Shown here piece after piece: positions 24,080 through 33,954 of a DNA stretch of 50,236 bases; positions within the stretch are counted from its first letter, which is position 1; each line of letters begins with the position of its first letter. The stretch comes from Polaribacter sp. (GTDB lineage Bacteria > Bacteroidota > Bacteroidia > Flavobacteriales > Flavobacteriaceae), in NCBI GenBank assembly GCA_030758355.1, contig JANREL010000007.1:1-50236 (forward strand). The letters run 5' to 3'. The notes under the pieces were generated by a model. That model made no database searches, was not told the origin of the DNA, and worked only from the letters and a program-made list of their open reading frames with translations. Made by a program: the position numbers and the translations under genes.

Positions 24080-27000
24080 TTACGCTTCGTTTGTATTTTT
24101 AATTTTCACTTGGTAGATTACATTTGGTTTGGTTTGTAAGTAATCTAACACGTTGTATGCTCTTTTATCTTTAGCTAAAGCTGTTACTTTATCTTGTTTG
24201 TTGTTTACATCTCCAAATACCAATGCTCCTGTTGTACAAGCTGACGAACAAGCTGTTTCAAACTCATCTGTGTTTACTGCACGTCCTTCTTTTTTAGCTT
24301 TTAAAATAGTAGCTTGAGTCATTTGAATACACATAGAGCATTTTTCCATAACTCCTCTTGAACGAACAACTACATCTGGATTCAATACCATTTTACCATA
24401 TTCGTTGTTCATGTTAAAGTCGAACTCGTTATTATTTGCATAATTGAACCAGTTAAAACGACGCACTCTATATGGACAGTTGTTTGCACAATATCTTGTT
24501 CCCACACATCTGTTGTAAGTCATTTGGTTTTGTCCTTGACGACCGTGAGTTGTTGCTGCAACAGGACAAACAGTCTCACAAGGAGCATGATTACAGTGTT
24601 GACACATCATTGGTTGGAAAGTAACTTCAGGATTTTCAGCCTCTGTTTCTAATCCTTCGTACATTTCAGCTCTACTCAAACCAAGTTCTTTTGCATCTTC
24701 TCGGGTTTCAACTTCAGATGAATAATACCTGTCAATACGCAACCAGTGCATATCTCTACCAACTCTCACTTCTCTTTTTCCAACTACTGGAACGTTGTTT
24801 TCTGCATGACATGCAACCACACAAGCTCCACAACCTGTACAAGAAGTTAAATCGATGGATAAATTGAAATGATGACCCAATTCTCTGTTGTGTTCATCCC
24901 ATAAATCAATCGTATTTGCTTCTACTTCTTTGTGATCATAAGATACGTATGATGGTTTATTCCATCCATGGTGATGATCTTTTGGATCAACAGTTTTATA
25001 GTCTTTTAAAGATGCTACCTTTAAAATATCATGACGTCCAGCAATTGTCTTTTGTACTTGCGTACAAGCAAATTGATGCGTTCCAGATACTTTTTCAATA
25101 GTAACTCCAAATTGGATGTTATTGGCATTTACATACAATGGATATGCATTTACACCCACTTGCATTTCTTCTTTCAACCCAAAAGTACGACCAAATCCTA
25201 ATGACAAACCTACAGAACCTTTTGCTTGTCCTGGTTGAATCATTACTGGAACAATTACTTCTTTTCCGTTCACAGAAACTTTTGCATAATCCCCGTCAAT
25301 TGCGCCATTGTCTTTTACAGGATTTGTAAAACCCAATTGTTTTGCATCAGCGATTGACATGGTCAAGTAATTATCCCAAGAAGCTCTTGTTATTGGATCA
25401 GGGAACTCTTGCAACCAAGGATTGTTTGCTTGTTTTCCATCACCTAAGCCAGTTTTTGTATATAGTTGCAACTCAAAACCTGAAGCTTTTTTTGTAATAT
25501 TTGACAATTGAATTGCTGCATCAGTAACTGAATTTTCGGAAGCAATCGTAGCAGTTGTAATTTCTCTTGTAAAGAAACCATTATGTAAAGCAGTATTCCA
25601 AGAACTACCATTTAAAATAGTTGTTGAAGCAAATCCTTTTAAGTACTCATAATATTTTGTAGTATTTCCTGACCAACCTAGCAACGTATCTTGCAGTTGA
25701 CGTGTGCTAAATAATGGTTGAATAGTTGGCTGCATTAAGCCATACGTCATTTCATCAAACTGAGTATCACCCCAAGATTCTAGGAAATGAGAAGTTGGCA
25801 ATACATAGTTAGAAGCATTTACTGTTTCGTTATTTTCAGTTGATAAGGCAACCGTTAACGAAACTTTTTTCAATCCGTTTGCAAATTCTGTAGCATTAGG
25901 TAATGAATACAATGGATTTACATTATAAGAGAGTAACCCTCCTATTTTTCCAGCATTCATATCTTTTATCAACTGATTTACAGTAGCTTCATTTCCTTGA
26001 CGTATGTTTAAAGTATTAGTTACATCAACAATTTCGCTATTCAATGCCTTGTTAATTGCCAAGGCAACTAGCTGTGCATTTTTATCATTGATGCCTGTCA
26101 TTACAACACCTTTCGAACCTGCTTTTTTCAATGCAGCTGCCATTTGTTTCACTTGCGCATCAACTGGAGTTGCTTTCGAAGGAACATTTGAACCTGTAAT
26201 TGCATTGAATAAGTTTATCAATGCAAAAATTTGATCTGAGGGTTTTGTAACAATTCTTTTATCAGCATTTGCACCAGTCAAAGACATGTTACTTTCAAAC
26301 TGAACATGGTATGACATGGATCCTGTTTCTGGTTTTCTGCCAGCAACATATTGTTTTTCAAATCCACCATGGAAATCACCCAAAAAGTCAGCCCCGAATG
26401 AAACTATAACTGAAGCTTTGTCTAAATGATATTTTGGCAACGCGCGTTTTCCGTACATAGCCAACATAGCATCAGCAGCTGCAGATTCTGATATTGCATC
26501 ATAAATAACATGAGTTACATTTGGATAAGCAACTATAAATTCTTGAATGATTCTTTCTGTAGATGGACTAGCCAACGTTCCTGTTAATAAAACAACAGGT
26601 GTATTTGCCTCTTTTAATTTATTTAAAGCAGCACCAATTTCTTTATCAGCATCAATCCAAGAAATTTTTTCACCTGCTTTTGTAGGATTTTTTAAACGAA
26701 GTTTTTCATCATATAAAGACAAAACAGCCGCTTGAACTCTGGCACTTGTAGTTCCATTAGCGTCTTTGTTTGGCATGATTTGAATTGGTCGTCCTTCACG
26801 TGTTTTTACCAAAATGTTGGCGAAATCATAACCATCAGCCATCGAAGTCGCATACCAATCTGCAACACCAGCTATGATATCATTGGGTTTTACCACATAA
26901 GGAATTGATTTTTTCACAGGTCCTTCACAAGCAGCTAATGTTGCTGCTGCAGTAGTAAAACCAACATATTTCAAGAAATCTCTTCTTGAAGTAGATGAAT

Positions 27001-27136
27001 TTGCCAATGTTTCTTTATCTCCTAAAAACGTATCCGTTGGAATTTCCTGAACGAATTCATTTTTACTTAACGTCTCAACAAAAGAACTATTTGTAAGTTC
27101 TTCAACACTTTTCCAGTATTTTTTGTCTGAAGCCAT
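24080..27136 (-). CDS. actB: Alternative complex III iron-sulfur subunit ActB (TAT signal)
   Basis: 1018 residues. Near residues 50-70 there is a twin-arginine region SRRDFLKYVGF followed by LAACEG, so export by TAT with possible lipid attachment. Residues about 100-740 are a molybdopterin-oxidoreductase-like domain that in ACIII carries no Mo cofactor. The C-terminal ferredoxin-like part has Cys clusters CTGCGACVVAC, CQHCNHAPCETVCP, CVGTRYCANNCP and a final group CSMC...ACSSAC, giving one 3Fe-4S and three 4Fe-4S centres in known complexes. It follows actA by 78 bases. Confidence 0.95.
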   Translation of the reverse strand: MASDKKYWKSVEELTNSSFVETLSKNEFVQEIPTDTFLGDKETLANSSTSRRDFLKYVGFTTAAATLAACEGPVKKSIPYVVKPNDIIAGVADWYATSMADGYDFANILVKTREGRPIQIMPNKDANGTTSARVQAAVLSLYDEKLRLKNPTKAGEKISWIDADKEIGAALNKLKEANTPVVLLTGTLASPSTERIIQEFIVAYPNVTHVIYDAISESAAADAMLAMYGKRALPKYHLDKASVIVSFGADFLGDFHGGFEKQYVAGRKPETGSMSYHVQFESNMSLTGANADKRIVTKPSDQIFALINLFNAITGSNVPSKATPVDAQVKQMAAALKKAGSKGVVMTGINDKNAQLVALAINKALNSEIVDVTNTLNIRQGNEATVNQLIKDMNAGKIGGLLSYNVNPLYSLPNATEFANGLKKVSLTVALSTENNETVNASNYVLPTSHFLESWGDTQFDEMTYGLMQPTIQPLFSTRQLQDTLLGWSGNTTKYYEYLKGFASTTILNGSSWNTALHNGFFTREITTATIASENSVTDAAIQLSNITKKASGFELQLYTKTGLGDGKQANNPWLQEFPDPITRASWDNYLTMSIADAKQLGFTNPVKDNGAIDGDYAKVSVNGKEVIVPVMIQPGQAKGSVGLSLGFGRTFGLKEEMQVGVNAYPLYVNANNIQFGVTIEKVSGTHQFACTQVQKTIAGRHDILKVASLKDYKTVDPKDHHHGWNKPSYVSYDHKEVEANTIDLWDEHNRELGHHFNLSIDLTSCTGCGACVVACHAENNVPVVGKREVRVGRDMHWLRIDRYYSSEVETREDAKELGLSRAEMYEGLETEAENPEVTFQPMMCQHCNHAPCETVCPVAATTHGRQGQNQMTYNRCVGTRYCANNCPYRVRRFNWFNYANNNEFDFNMNNEYGKMVLNPDVVVRSRGVMEKCSMCIQMTQATILKAKKEGRAVNTDEFETACSSACTTGALVFGDVNNKQDKVTALAKDKRAYNVLDYLQTKPNVIYQVKIKNTNEA

Positions 27137-27214
27137 TTATTTTTAGTTATTAGTTCTTAGATTTTAATCAATAGTTTTGATGCTATGACTAAAGGCTATT
27201 TTTTTATTGCTTGA

Positions 27215-28522
27215 TTAATAATGACATTTACCACACTCTAAACCACCAAGTTGGGCCACTGTTACTTGCTCAACATTGTATTTTTTAGCTAACTCTTTGT
27301 GTATTTTATCATAATACTCTGTGCCTTTTAAATCAACTTTTGTTTCTCTATGGCAATTGATACACCATCCCATAGTTAGAGGAGAAAATTGATACATTTC
27401 ATCCATTTCCTCTACAGGACCATGACAAGTTTGACATTCTAATCCTCCAACTGTTACGTGTTGTGAGTGATTGAAATAGGCAAAATCAGGTAGGTTGTGA
27501 ATACGAATCCATTTGATTGGTTTTGTTTCTCCTGTATATTCTAATGCTTCAGGATCCCAACCAGCTGCTGTATATATTTTTGCAATTTCTTTATCCAATT
27601 CAGCTTTTCCATAAGTAACACCATCCCATTCTACAACAGTTCCTTCAGCAACTTCAGCAATATTTTTATGACAGTTCATACATACATTTACAGATGGAAT
27701 TCCAGAATGTTTACTATGCTTAGCTGATGAATGACAATATTGACAATCAATTTTATTATCACCTGAATGGATTTTGTGCGAAAACGCAATTGGCTGTAGG
27801 GGTGAATATCCTTGATCTATACCCACTTTGAAAAGCGTTCCAAAACCTACATAAGCACCCATTAATAAAAGGAAGATTGTTGTAACGACTTTCAAGAATG
27901 TATTTTGTTTAACTCCTTCCCAAAGCTCTTGCAAATCTCTTTTTAAGTTTGATTTTATCTCAGGAGATTTATTTCCTTTCAATTCACCAACTTGTTTCAG
28001 CAAGCTTGCAATCATCAAGAAAGCAACCACAATCGCAGCAGCTAGAATGTAGATTAACCATTCTGGCGCAGTTGAGCCACCACCTCCAGTTGTAATAACT
28101 TCGGAAGCTGCAGGGTCAACTTTTGGTTTTGGATCACCAACTGTTGTGTAATATAAAATATCATCAATATTTTGATCTGTCAACTGAGGAAAAGCGGACA
28201 TTGCAGAACCATTGTATTCTTCAAAAATTGCGATAGCATCTCTATCACCTGAAGCTCTTAGTTCAGCATTATTTCTAATCCATTTAATTAACCACTCACG
28301 CTCTCTTCTTGCCTCAACACCTCCAAGAGCAGGTCCTACTAACTTTTTATCTAATTTGTGGCAAGAAGCGCACAAAGATTTGAACAATTTTCTACCTTCT
28401 TGTTGACGTGCTTCGTCTACTTCTTGTGAGGAAGCAGAAAGACTAAATGCAAAAAACAGGATAATTGTAAAACTCTTCAGAAGAATTAGGGTTCGTTTAC
28501 TGTGTAATGCTACACTTCTCAT
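27215..28522 (-). CDS. actA: Alternative complex III multihaem cytochrome ActA with an extra N-terminal monohaem domain
   Basis: 435 residues. A signal peptide covers about 1-33. The first haem motif CASCH (51-55) lies in a small cytochrome c domain, and after two membrane segments come five more motifs: CQYCH, CMNCH, CQTCH, CINCH and CGKCH. The last five match the classical pentahaem ActA. Thus six haems are predicted, one more than in the name-giving subunit. ActA starts the complex operon, reading into actB to actF and coxBA. A -7 box lies about 65 bases upstream. Confidence 0.94.
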   Translation of the reverse strand: MRSVALHSKRTLILLKSFTIILFFAFSLSASSQEVDEARQQEGRKLFKSLCASCHKLDKKLVGPALGGVEARREREWLIKWIRNNAELRASGDRDAIAIFEEYNGSAMSAFPQLTDQNIDDILYYTTVGDPKPKVDPAASEVITTGGGGSTAPEWLIYILAAAIVVAFLMIASLLKQVGELKGNKSPEIKSNLKRDLQELWEGVKQNTFLKVVTTIFLLLMGAYVGFGTLFKVGIDQGYSPLQPIAFSHKIHSGDNKIDCQYCHSSAKHSKHSGIPSVNVCMNCHKNIAEVAEGTVVEWDGVTYGKAELDKEIAKIYTAAGWDPEALEYTGETKPIKWIRIHNLPDFAYFNHSQHVTVGGLECQTCHGPVEEMDEMYQFSPLTMGWCINCHRETKVDLKGTEYYDKIHKELAKKYNVEQVTVAQLGGLECGKCHY

Positions 28523-28587
28523 ATTTACAAACTATTTTTAGTATCGTGTATAAAATGGTCCAAAAAAACGCTTTTTGAACAGCTGCA

Positions 28588-28595
28588 CAAAAGTA
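28588..28595 (-). promoter_or_regulatory. -7 element of the act-cox operon
   Basis: Minus-strand TACTTTTG, a full TAnnTTTG match, 66 bases upstream of the actA start. No -33 element at the expected spacing. The core TTACTTTTG is repeated in the facing SPOR-gene promoter and at two other sites in the window. Confidence 0.5.
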
Positions 28596-28696
28596 ATGCT
28601 TATTGGCAAATTTTAAAAAAAGAATAGAATGTTAAACATTAATTTATAATAATTCTAAATAATCTATTTTTAAGATTATTTTAAAAAAGATGTTAT

Positions 28697-28704
28697 TACT
28701 TTTG
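28697..28704 (+). promoter_or_regulatory. -7 element of the SPOR-protein gene
   Basis: Plus-strand TACTTTTG lies 15 bases before the ATG at 28720. It overlaps codons of the longer frame that begins at 28690, which argues for the later start. Confidence 0.5.
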
Positions 28705-28719
28705 TGGAAATTATTTTTT

Positions 28720-29088
28720 ATGAAGTATTCTTATTCTTATTGGTTTTTTGGATTGTTATTAGTAGTTGGATTAGGGAATATGACTGCTCAAAACAACACC
28801 AATATGAGTCCACAAATCAAAAATTTGATTGCAAAAAAGAGGGCTTTTAATAAAGACATTGGCTTTGGTTATCGTGTTCAAATTTTTTATGGTGATGAAT
28901 CGAACGCAAAAAAAGCACTAACAACGTTCTCTTCTAAGTATCCAACAGTATTTACAAAACTGAGTTATGATCAGCCTTTTTGGAAAGTTCAAGTTGGTAA
29001 TTATAAAACAAAATTAGAGGCTGACAAAGCTTTGCTCAATTTCTCTGAAAAATTTTCAGGATTGATTGTGATATCTCTTTTGAGATAA
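28720..29088 (+). CDS. Secreted SPOR-domain protein
   Basis: 122 residues. I choose the ATG at 28720 because a promoter box covers the stretch just ahead and because it gives a normal signal peptide (WFFGLLLVVGL, cleavage near MTAQ). The mature part is a single SPOR domain: GYRVQIFYGDESNAKKA, then WKVQVGNYKTKLEADKAL. SPOR domains bind denuded glycan strands of peptidoglycan at division sites. The protein is small and has no other domain. It converges on infB with a shared terminator. Confidence 0.88.
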   Translation: MKYSYSYWFFGLLLVVGLGNMTAQNNTNMSPQIKNLIAKKRAFNKDIGFGYRVQIFYGDESNAKKALTTFSSKYPTVFTKLSYDQPFWKVQVGNYKTKLEADKALLNFSEKFSGLIVISLLR

Positions 29089-29106
29089 GTTTAAAAATCA
29101 TATCAA

Positions 29107-29146
29107 AATAAAAGAGCCAAAATCAATTGAGATTTTGGCTCTTTTT
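29107..29146. terminator. Bidirectional terminator between the SPOR gene and infB
   Basis: A long perfect stem, AAAGAGCCAAAATC (29111-29124) with GATTTTGGCTCTTT (29131-29144), six-base loop. It has T runs on both sides, matching two convergent genes. Confidence 0.9.
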
Positions 29147-29163
29147 ATGAAGTAGAAATGTTG

Positions 29164-31965
29164 TTATAATTTCTTTTTAACAGCAAATTCTTTATACGCC
29201 TCTATTAAATCACCTTCTTGGATGTCATTGTAATTTTTGATTTGCAATCCACAATCATACCCTTTTGCAACTTCTTTCACATCGTCTTTGAAACGTTTTA
29301 AAGATGTTAAGTAACCATCATGAACTACGATACCATCTCTAATAATTCGGATTTGAGAGTCTCTGAATATTTTTCCAGACATCACCATACATCCTGCAAT
29401 GTTTCCGACTTTAGATATTTTATAAACTTCTCTAATTTCAACATTTCCAGTAACTTCCTCTTTCATTTCAGGAGAAAGCATTCCCTCCATAGCATCTTTC
29501 AAGTCATTGATAGCATCGTAAATGATAGAATATGTTCTGATATCTACCTCTTCTCTATCAGCAATCATTCTTGCATTTCCTTGAGGACGAACGTTAAATC
29601 CAACAATAATTGCATCAGAAGCTGTTGCTAATAACACATCACTTTCTGTAATGGCTCCAACACCTTTGTGTAAAATATTGATTTGAATTTCTTCTGTTGA
29701 TAATTTTTGGAATGAATCTGCTAATGCTTCTACAGAACCATCCACATCTCCTTTTAAAATGATATTCAACTCTTTGAAATCTCCCAAAGCAATTCTTCGT
29801 CCAATTTCGGCAAGAGTCAACGTTTTTTGAGTTCTTACAGATTGTTCTCTTTGTAGTTGTGATCTTTTCGCGGCAATTTGTTTTGCTTCGCGCTCGTCAT
29901 CAAAAACAACAAATTTATCCCCTGCTTGTGGCGCTCCATCTAATCCTAAAACAGAAACTGGCATTGAGGGTCCTGCTGATTTTAATTTTACACCTTTATC
30001 GTCAAACATGGCTTTTACCTTACCACTGTTTTTTCCGGCTAAAATATAGTCACCAATTTTTAAGGTTCCGGCTTGTACTAAAATAGTAGTAACATACCCT
30101 CTTCCTTTATCTAACTGAGCTTCTACAACGGTACCTGTTGCATTTTTATTTGGATTTGCTTTCAACTCTAAAACCTCAGCTTCTAGCAATACTTTTTCCA
30201 ATAACTCTTCAATTCCTTGACCTGTTTTTGCTGAAATATCTTGCGATTGAATATTTCCTCCCCATTCTTCAATAAGCAAATTCATTGCAGATAATTGAGT
30301 TTTTACATTGTCAGGATTTGCATTTGGTTTATCAATCTTATTTATGGCGAAAATTATCGAAACTCCAGCTGCTTGAGCGTGAGAAATGGCTTCTTTTGTT
30401 TGTGGCATTACATCATCATCCGCTGCAACTACAATAATTACCAAATCTGTGATTTGCGCTCCACGAGCACGCATTGCTGTAAATGCTTCGTGACCAGGAG
30501 TATCTAAAAAAGCAATTTTTTGATCACCAACTTTCACTGCATACGCACCAATATGTTGCGTAATTCCACCGCTTTCACCTTCAGTCACATTTGCTTTTCT
30601 AATATAATCTAACAGAGAAGTTTTTCCATGATCCACGTGACCCATTACTGTAATAATTGGTGCACGTGTTATTAAATCCTCTGGATTGTCATCAACAGTT
30701 TCTATTGCTTCCTCGACTTCAGCACCAACAAATTCTACTTTGTGATCAAATTCTTCAGCAACAATAACCAATGTTTCAGCATCTAAACGCTGATTCATGG
30801 TTACCATCATTCCTAAAGACATACATGCAGAGATAATTTGAGTTACAGGAACATCCATCATGGTTGCAACTTCACTAACTGTTACAAATTCAGTGACTTT
30901 TAGAATTTTGCTATCTAATGCTTTTGCTTCTAATTCTGCCTCAGATTGTTCTCTGTGGGCATCTCTTTTATTTCTTCTGTATTTCGCTCCTTTTCCTTTA
31001 GAAGATTTTCCTTGAAGTTTTTCTAAAGTTTCTCTTACTTGTTTTTGGATATCAGCCTCAGATGGATCTTCTTTTTTGATAGGAGCTTGATTTCCTCTAG
31101 GTCTAAAACTTCCTTGTCTGTTATTTCCTTGTCCACCTTGATTTGGTTGATTTGGTCTGTTTAAATTATCTTGAGGTGGTCTTGAATTGGCTCCTGGTCC
31201 TACACCTGGTTTGCTAATACGCTTACGTTTTTTTCTAGGATCCGCAGAAGCGTCTTTTTTAACCTCTGGTTTTTTCTTTTTAGCCCTTTCAAACTGCTTC
31301 AAATCAATTGTTTGTCCAGTCATTTTTGGGCCATCCAATTTTTTGTATTGAGTAACGATCGACTCTGCATTTTCTGAAGTAATTTCAGTTTGTTTTTCGT
31401 TTTTTTGAACTTGTTGAACTGGTTGAACTGGTTGAACTGGTTTACTATCTAATTTTGGAGTTTCAACTTTAGGCTCTTCGAATTTTTTAGATTCAGTTAC
31501 GACTTCAGGTTTTTTCTCTTCTTTTATTGAAGCTACTTCTTCTTTAGCAACTGGAACGCTAGCTGTTTCTTTTACTGTTTTTTCAACTTCAGTTTTTTTG
31601 CCTAAGTTATCAATATCGATTTTCCCAACAGTTTTAAACTCTATTTTATCTGCTTTTGCTCTTAGAATTTCTTCCTCTTTTTTAGCCTCTTCTGCTTTTT
31701 TCTTTTCTAGTTTGGCTTCGATTTCAACTCGAATTGCTTCTTTTTCTTTTCTTTTTTCCTCTCCAACTTCTTTTGATGCCGCTTTTTTATTAGCATCTGT
31801 TTCAAAGCCATCAAGAAGAACTTGATAGGTGTCTTGAGAAATTTTAGTAGTTGGTCTTGCTTCTACTTCATGACCATGTTTTCCTAAATATTCTACAGCT
31901 CTGTCAAGAGAAATATTCAATTCTCTTAACACACTACTAAGTCTCATTGTTTTGTCTACAGACAT
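29164..31965 (-). CDS. infB: Translation initiation factor IF-2
   Basis: 933 residues. The N-terminal winged-helix start ([17 protein letters not shown]) leads to a long Lys/Glu/Pro-rich linker (about 65-330) with a PVQ repeat. The GTPase domain shows [17 protein letters not shown] and NKIDKP, followed by the beta-barrel and the fMet-tRNA-binding C-terminal domain. IF-2 places initiator tRNA on the 30S subunit and promotes subunit joining. It is the third gene of rimP-nusA-infB, 63 bases past the nusA stop codon. Confidence 0.97.
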   Translation of the reverse strand: MSVDKTMRLSSVLRELNISLDRAVEYLGKHGHEVEARPTTKISQDTYQVLLDGFETDANKKAASKEVGEEKRKEKEAIRVEIEAKLEKKKAEEAKKEEEILRAKADKIEFKTVGKIDIDNLGKKTEVEKTVKETASVPVAKEEVASIKEEKKPEVVTESKKFEEPKVETPKLDSKPVQPVQPVQQVQKNEKQTEITSENAESIVTQYKKLDGPKMTGQTIDLKQFERAKKKKPEVKKDASADPRKKRKRISKPGVGPGANSRPPQDNLNRPNQPNQGGQGNNRQGSFRPRGNQAPIKKEDPSEADIQKQVRETLEKLQGKSSKGKGAKYRRNKRDAHREQSEAELEAKALDSKILKVTEFVTVSEVATMMDVPVTQIISACMSLGMMVTMNQRLDAETLVIVAEEFDHKVEFVGAEVEEAIETVDDNPEDLITRAPIITVMGHVDHGKTSLLDYIRKANVTEGESGGITQHIGAYAVKVGDQKIAFLDTPGHEAFTAMRARGAQITDLVIIVVAADDDVMPQTKEAISHAQAAGVSIIFAINKIDKPNANPDNVKTQLSAMNLLIEEWGGNIQSQDISAKTGQGIEELLEKVLLEAEVLELKANPNKNATGTVVEAQLDKGRGYVTTILVQAGTLKIGDYILAGKNSGKVKAMFDDKGVKLKSAGPSMPVSVLGLDGAPQAGDKFVVFDDEREAKQIAAKRSQLQREQSVRTQKTLTLAEIGRRIALGDFKELNIILKGDVDGSVEALADSFQKLSTEEIQINILHKGVGAITESDVLLATASDAIIVGFNVRPQGNARMIADREEVDIRTYSIIYDAINDLKDAMEGMLSPEMKEEVTGNVEIREVYKISKVGNIAGCMVMSGKIFRDSQIRIIRDGIVVHDGYLTSLKRFKDDVKEVAKGYDCGLQIKNYNDIQEGDLIEAYKEFAVKKKL
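31405..31440. repeat. 9-base tandem repeat inside infB
   Basis: Three exact copies of TTGAACTGG (31414-31440) and one imperfect copy (31405-31413), read on the minus strand as repeated Pro-Val-Gln in the IF-2 linker. Copy changes would keep frame, so length variation between strains is likely. Confidence 0.85.
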
Positions 31966-32028
31966 ATATAATTTTTTATGCTTTAATTTTTGTAAAAATA
32001 ATCTTTTTACTTTTAATCATTTTGGAAT

Positions 32029-33282
32029 CTATTCTTCGAATTCTTCTCTTAAAATTCGTTGAACATCCAAAATAGTTTCTTCTTCTAAATCGGTTCTTTT
32101 TACCAATTCTTCCACAGAAGTTTCTAATACACTTCTTGCAGTGTCTAATCCAATATTCTTGAATTCTTGGATAATCCATCCTTCAATTTCATCAACAAAC
32201 TCTGTCAATTCCACATCTTCTTCAGCTCCTTCTCTTTGAACATCAATTTCATAACCTGTCAATTCACTAGCCAATCTGATATTTACACCGCTTTTTCCAA
32301 TTGCTTTTGAAACTTCTTCAGGTTTTAAAACGACTTTTACTCGTCCTTTTTTGCCATTCTTCTCAGATTCATACAATTCGATTTCCATAGAAGTCACTTT
32401 TGCAGGACTCAAAGCTCTAGCAATATACAATTGTTCGTTTTTTGTATAATTGATAACGTCGATATTTTCATTCCCCAATTCACGAACAATTCCATGAATT
32501 CTTGATCCTTTTACACCCACACAAGCTCCAACTGGATCAATTCTGTCATCATAAGAATCTACAGCTACTTTTGCTTTTTCACCAGGAATTCTAGCAACGC
32601 CTTCAACTGTAATTAAACCGTCAAAAACTTCAGGAATTTCTTGCTCGAATAATTTTGTTAAAAACAAGGGTGATGTTCTTGACAAAATAATAGCTGGTTT
32701 ATTGCCTCTTAATTCAACAGATTTTACAACGCCTCTTACTGAATCGCCTTTTCTAAAAAAGTCTGATCGAATTTGCTCACTTTTTGGCAATACAATTTCG
32801 TTTCCATCATCATCTAATAAAATGATTGCATTGTGACGAATGTGGTGCACTTCTGCAGTATATAATTCGCCTTCTAAATCTTTAAATTGCTTAAAAATAT
32901 TTGTGCTATCGTGTTCATAAATTTTTGAAATCAAATTTTGACGCAAAGCCAAAATTGCTCTTCTACCCAATTGAACCAATTTTACTTCTTCAGAAACATC
33001 TTCACCAATTTCAAAATCAGGCTCAATTTTACGAGCTTCAGTTAATTCGATTTCTTCATTGTCATCTTCAGACATTCCGTCTGCAACAACTACACGATTT
33101 CTCCAAATTTCTAAATCTCCTTTATCAGGATTGATGATGATGTCAAAATTATCATCAGAGCCAAACTTTCTTTTTAAAGCCGCTCTAAAAACTTCTTCTA
33201 AAATAGACATCAATGTAACTCTGTCTATACTTTTGTTATCTTTAAATTCAGAAAACGATTCAATTAACGCTATATTTTCCAT
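32029..33282 (-). CDS. nusA: Transcription termination/antitermination factor NusA
   Basis: 417 residues. The N-terminal RNA-polymerase-binding domain (ALIESFSEFKDNKSIDR) is followed by S1 (about 130-200) and two KH domains (DPVGACVGVKGSRI and GKSGVNIRLASELTGYEIDV). The two extra C-terminal acidic repeats of E. coli NusA are missing, as usual outside Proteobacteria. NusA changes pausing and termination, and in some bacteria it represses its own operon through a leader terminator. A candidate hairpin of that type precedes rimP here (33803-33827). Confidence 0.96.
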   Translation of the reverse strand: MENIALIESFSEFKDNKSIDRVTLMSILEEVFRAALKRKFGSDDNFDIIINPDKGDLEIWRNRVVVADGMSEDDNEEIELTEARKIEPDFEIGEDVSEEVKLVQLGRRAILALRQNLISKIYEHDSTNIFKQFKDLEGELYTAEVHHIRHNAIILLDDDGNEIVLPKSEQIRSDFFRKGDSVRGVVKSVELRGNKPAIILSRTSPLFLTKLFEQEIPEVFDGLITVEGVARIPGEKAKVAVDSYDDRIDPVGACVGVKGSRIHGIVRELGNENIDVINYTKNEQLYIARALSPAKVTSMEIELYESEKNGKKGRVKVVLKPEEVSKAIGKSGVNIRLASELTGYEIDVQREGAEEDVELTEFVDEIEGWIIQEFKNIGLDTARSVLETSVEELVKRTDLEEETILDVQRILREEFEE

Positions 33283-33294
33283 TACCTTATTTTC

Positions 33295-33759
33295 TTAAAA
33301 TACAATCTTCACTTTTGATTCTTTGATGTTTTTATACTCTATTGTTGCTGTTTTTTCAACAGTCATTTTTCCTTTTCCTTCCAATTTTGGTACTCTTGCT
33401 TCCCAAACTAACACAATATTTTCTTCATTTACAGCAACTAAAGTTCCTGCTATTTCTTCTTCGTTGGCTGTTTTTACATTCAATATCCTATTGATATTCT
33501 TTATATATTGTCTTTGTAATTTTATAGGCTTTGAAACATCTGGAGTTGAAACTTCTAATGCAAAATCTTCTGCTTCTCTATCCAAATTATGTTCAACATT
33601 TCTACTTATCCTGATACATTCACTCAATGATACACCTTCATCACCGTCTACAATTACTTTGATTTTATTAGCTTCAGAGATTGAAAGATCTACTAAAAAT
33701 AGTTTTTCATTTTCTGCTAACGCCTCCTCAACTAGATATCTTACTTTGGCTTGATCCAT
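33295..33759 (-). CDS. rimP: Ribosome maturation factor RimP
   Basis: 154 residues. The N-terminal KH-like domain (VRYLVEEAL, LFLVDLSI) and the C-terminal Sm-like barrel are recognisable, with LEVSTPDVSKPIKLQRQY at the family's SSPG-like position. RimP helps 30S assembly. It is the first gene of rimP-nusA-infB, the order found widely in bacteria, and is 12 bases from nusA. A consensus promoter and a leader hairpin lie upstream. Confidence 0.94.
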   Translation of the reverse strand: MDQAKVRYLVEEALAENEKLFLVDLSISEANKIKVIVDGDEGVSLSECIRISRNVEHNLDREAEDFALEVSTPDVSKPIKLQRQYIKNINRILNVKTANEEEIAGTLVAVNEENIVLVWEARVPKLEGKGKMTVEKTATIEYKNIKESKVKIVF

Positions 33760-33802
33760 TATTATTTTTTACTAAATCTTAAAAAACAATTCTTTTAGAT
33801 AT

Positions 33803-33827
33803 AAAAAGAGGGGACTTTAAGTCCCCT
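33803..33827 (-). terminator. Terminator-like hairpin in the rimP-nusA-infB leader
   Basis: On the minus strand AGGGGAC and GTCCCCT form a 7-bp stem (33809-33827) with a five-base loop, followed by C and five T (33803-33807). It lies downstream of the promoter at 33858-33888 and upstream of the rimP start at 33759. No minus-strand gene ends nearby, so it cannot be an ordinary 3' terminator. Confidence 0.75.
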
Positions 33828-33857
33828 TCATTTTCATTTTCCCTTATTTTTTCGGTG

Positions 33858-33888
33858 CAAATATACTAAATGTTTGCGATTTACCAAA
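33858..33888 (-). promoter_or_regulatory. Consensus promoter of rimP-nusA-infB
   Basis: On the minus strand TTTG (33885-33888), exactly 19 bases, then TATATTTG (33858-33865). This is a full match to the Bacteroidetes primary promoter consensus. Transcription should begin near 33852-33854, giving a leader of about 95 bases. Confidence 0.85.
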
Positions 33889-33954
33889 AGGTTTGTAATT
33901 CAAATGTTTTTTCTAAATTTAAAAATGCATTTTCGGTTTATGTAAACTTCCATT

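Noticed and set aside
31405-31440. Tandem repeat as a CRISPR or mobile-element mark
   Set aside because: It is a 9-base in-frame repeat in the IF-2 linker without spacers, and no transposase is nearby.
33803-33827. Reading the rimP leader hairpin as the 3' terminator of the stress protein remnant
   Set aside because: The remnant is on the plus strand and lies to the right of the hairpin, so neither direction nor position fits.
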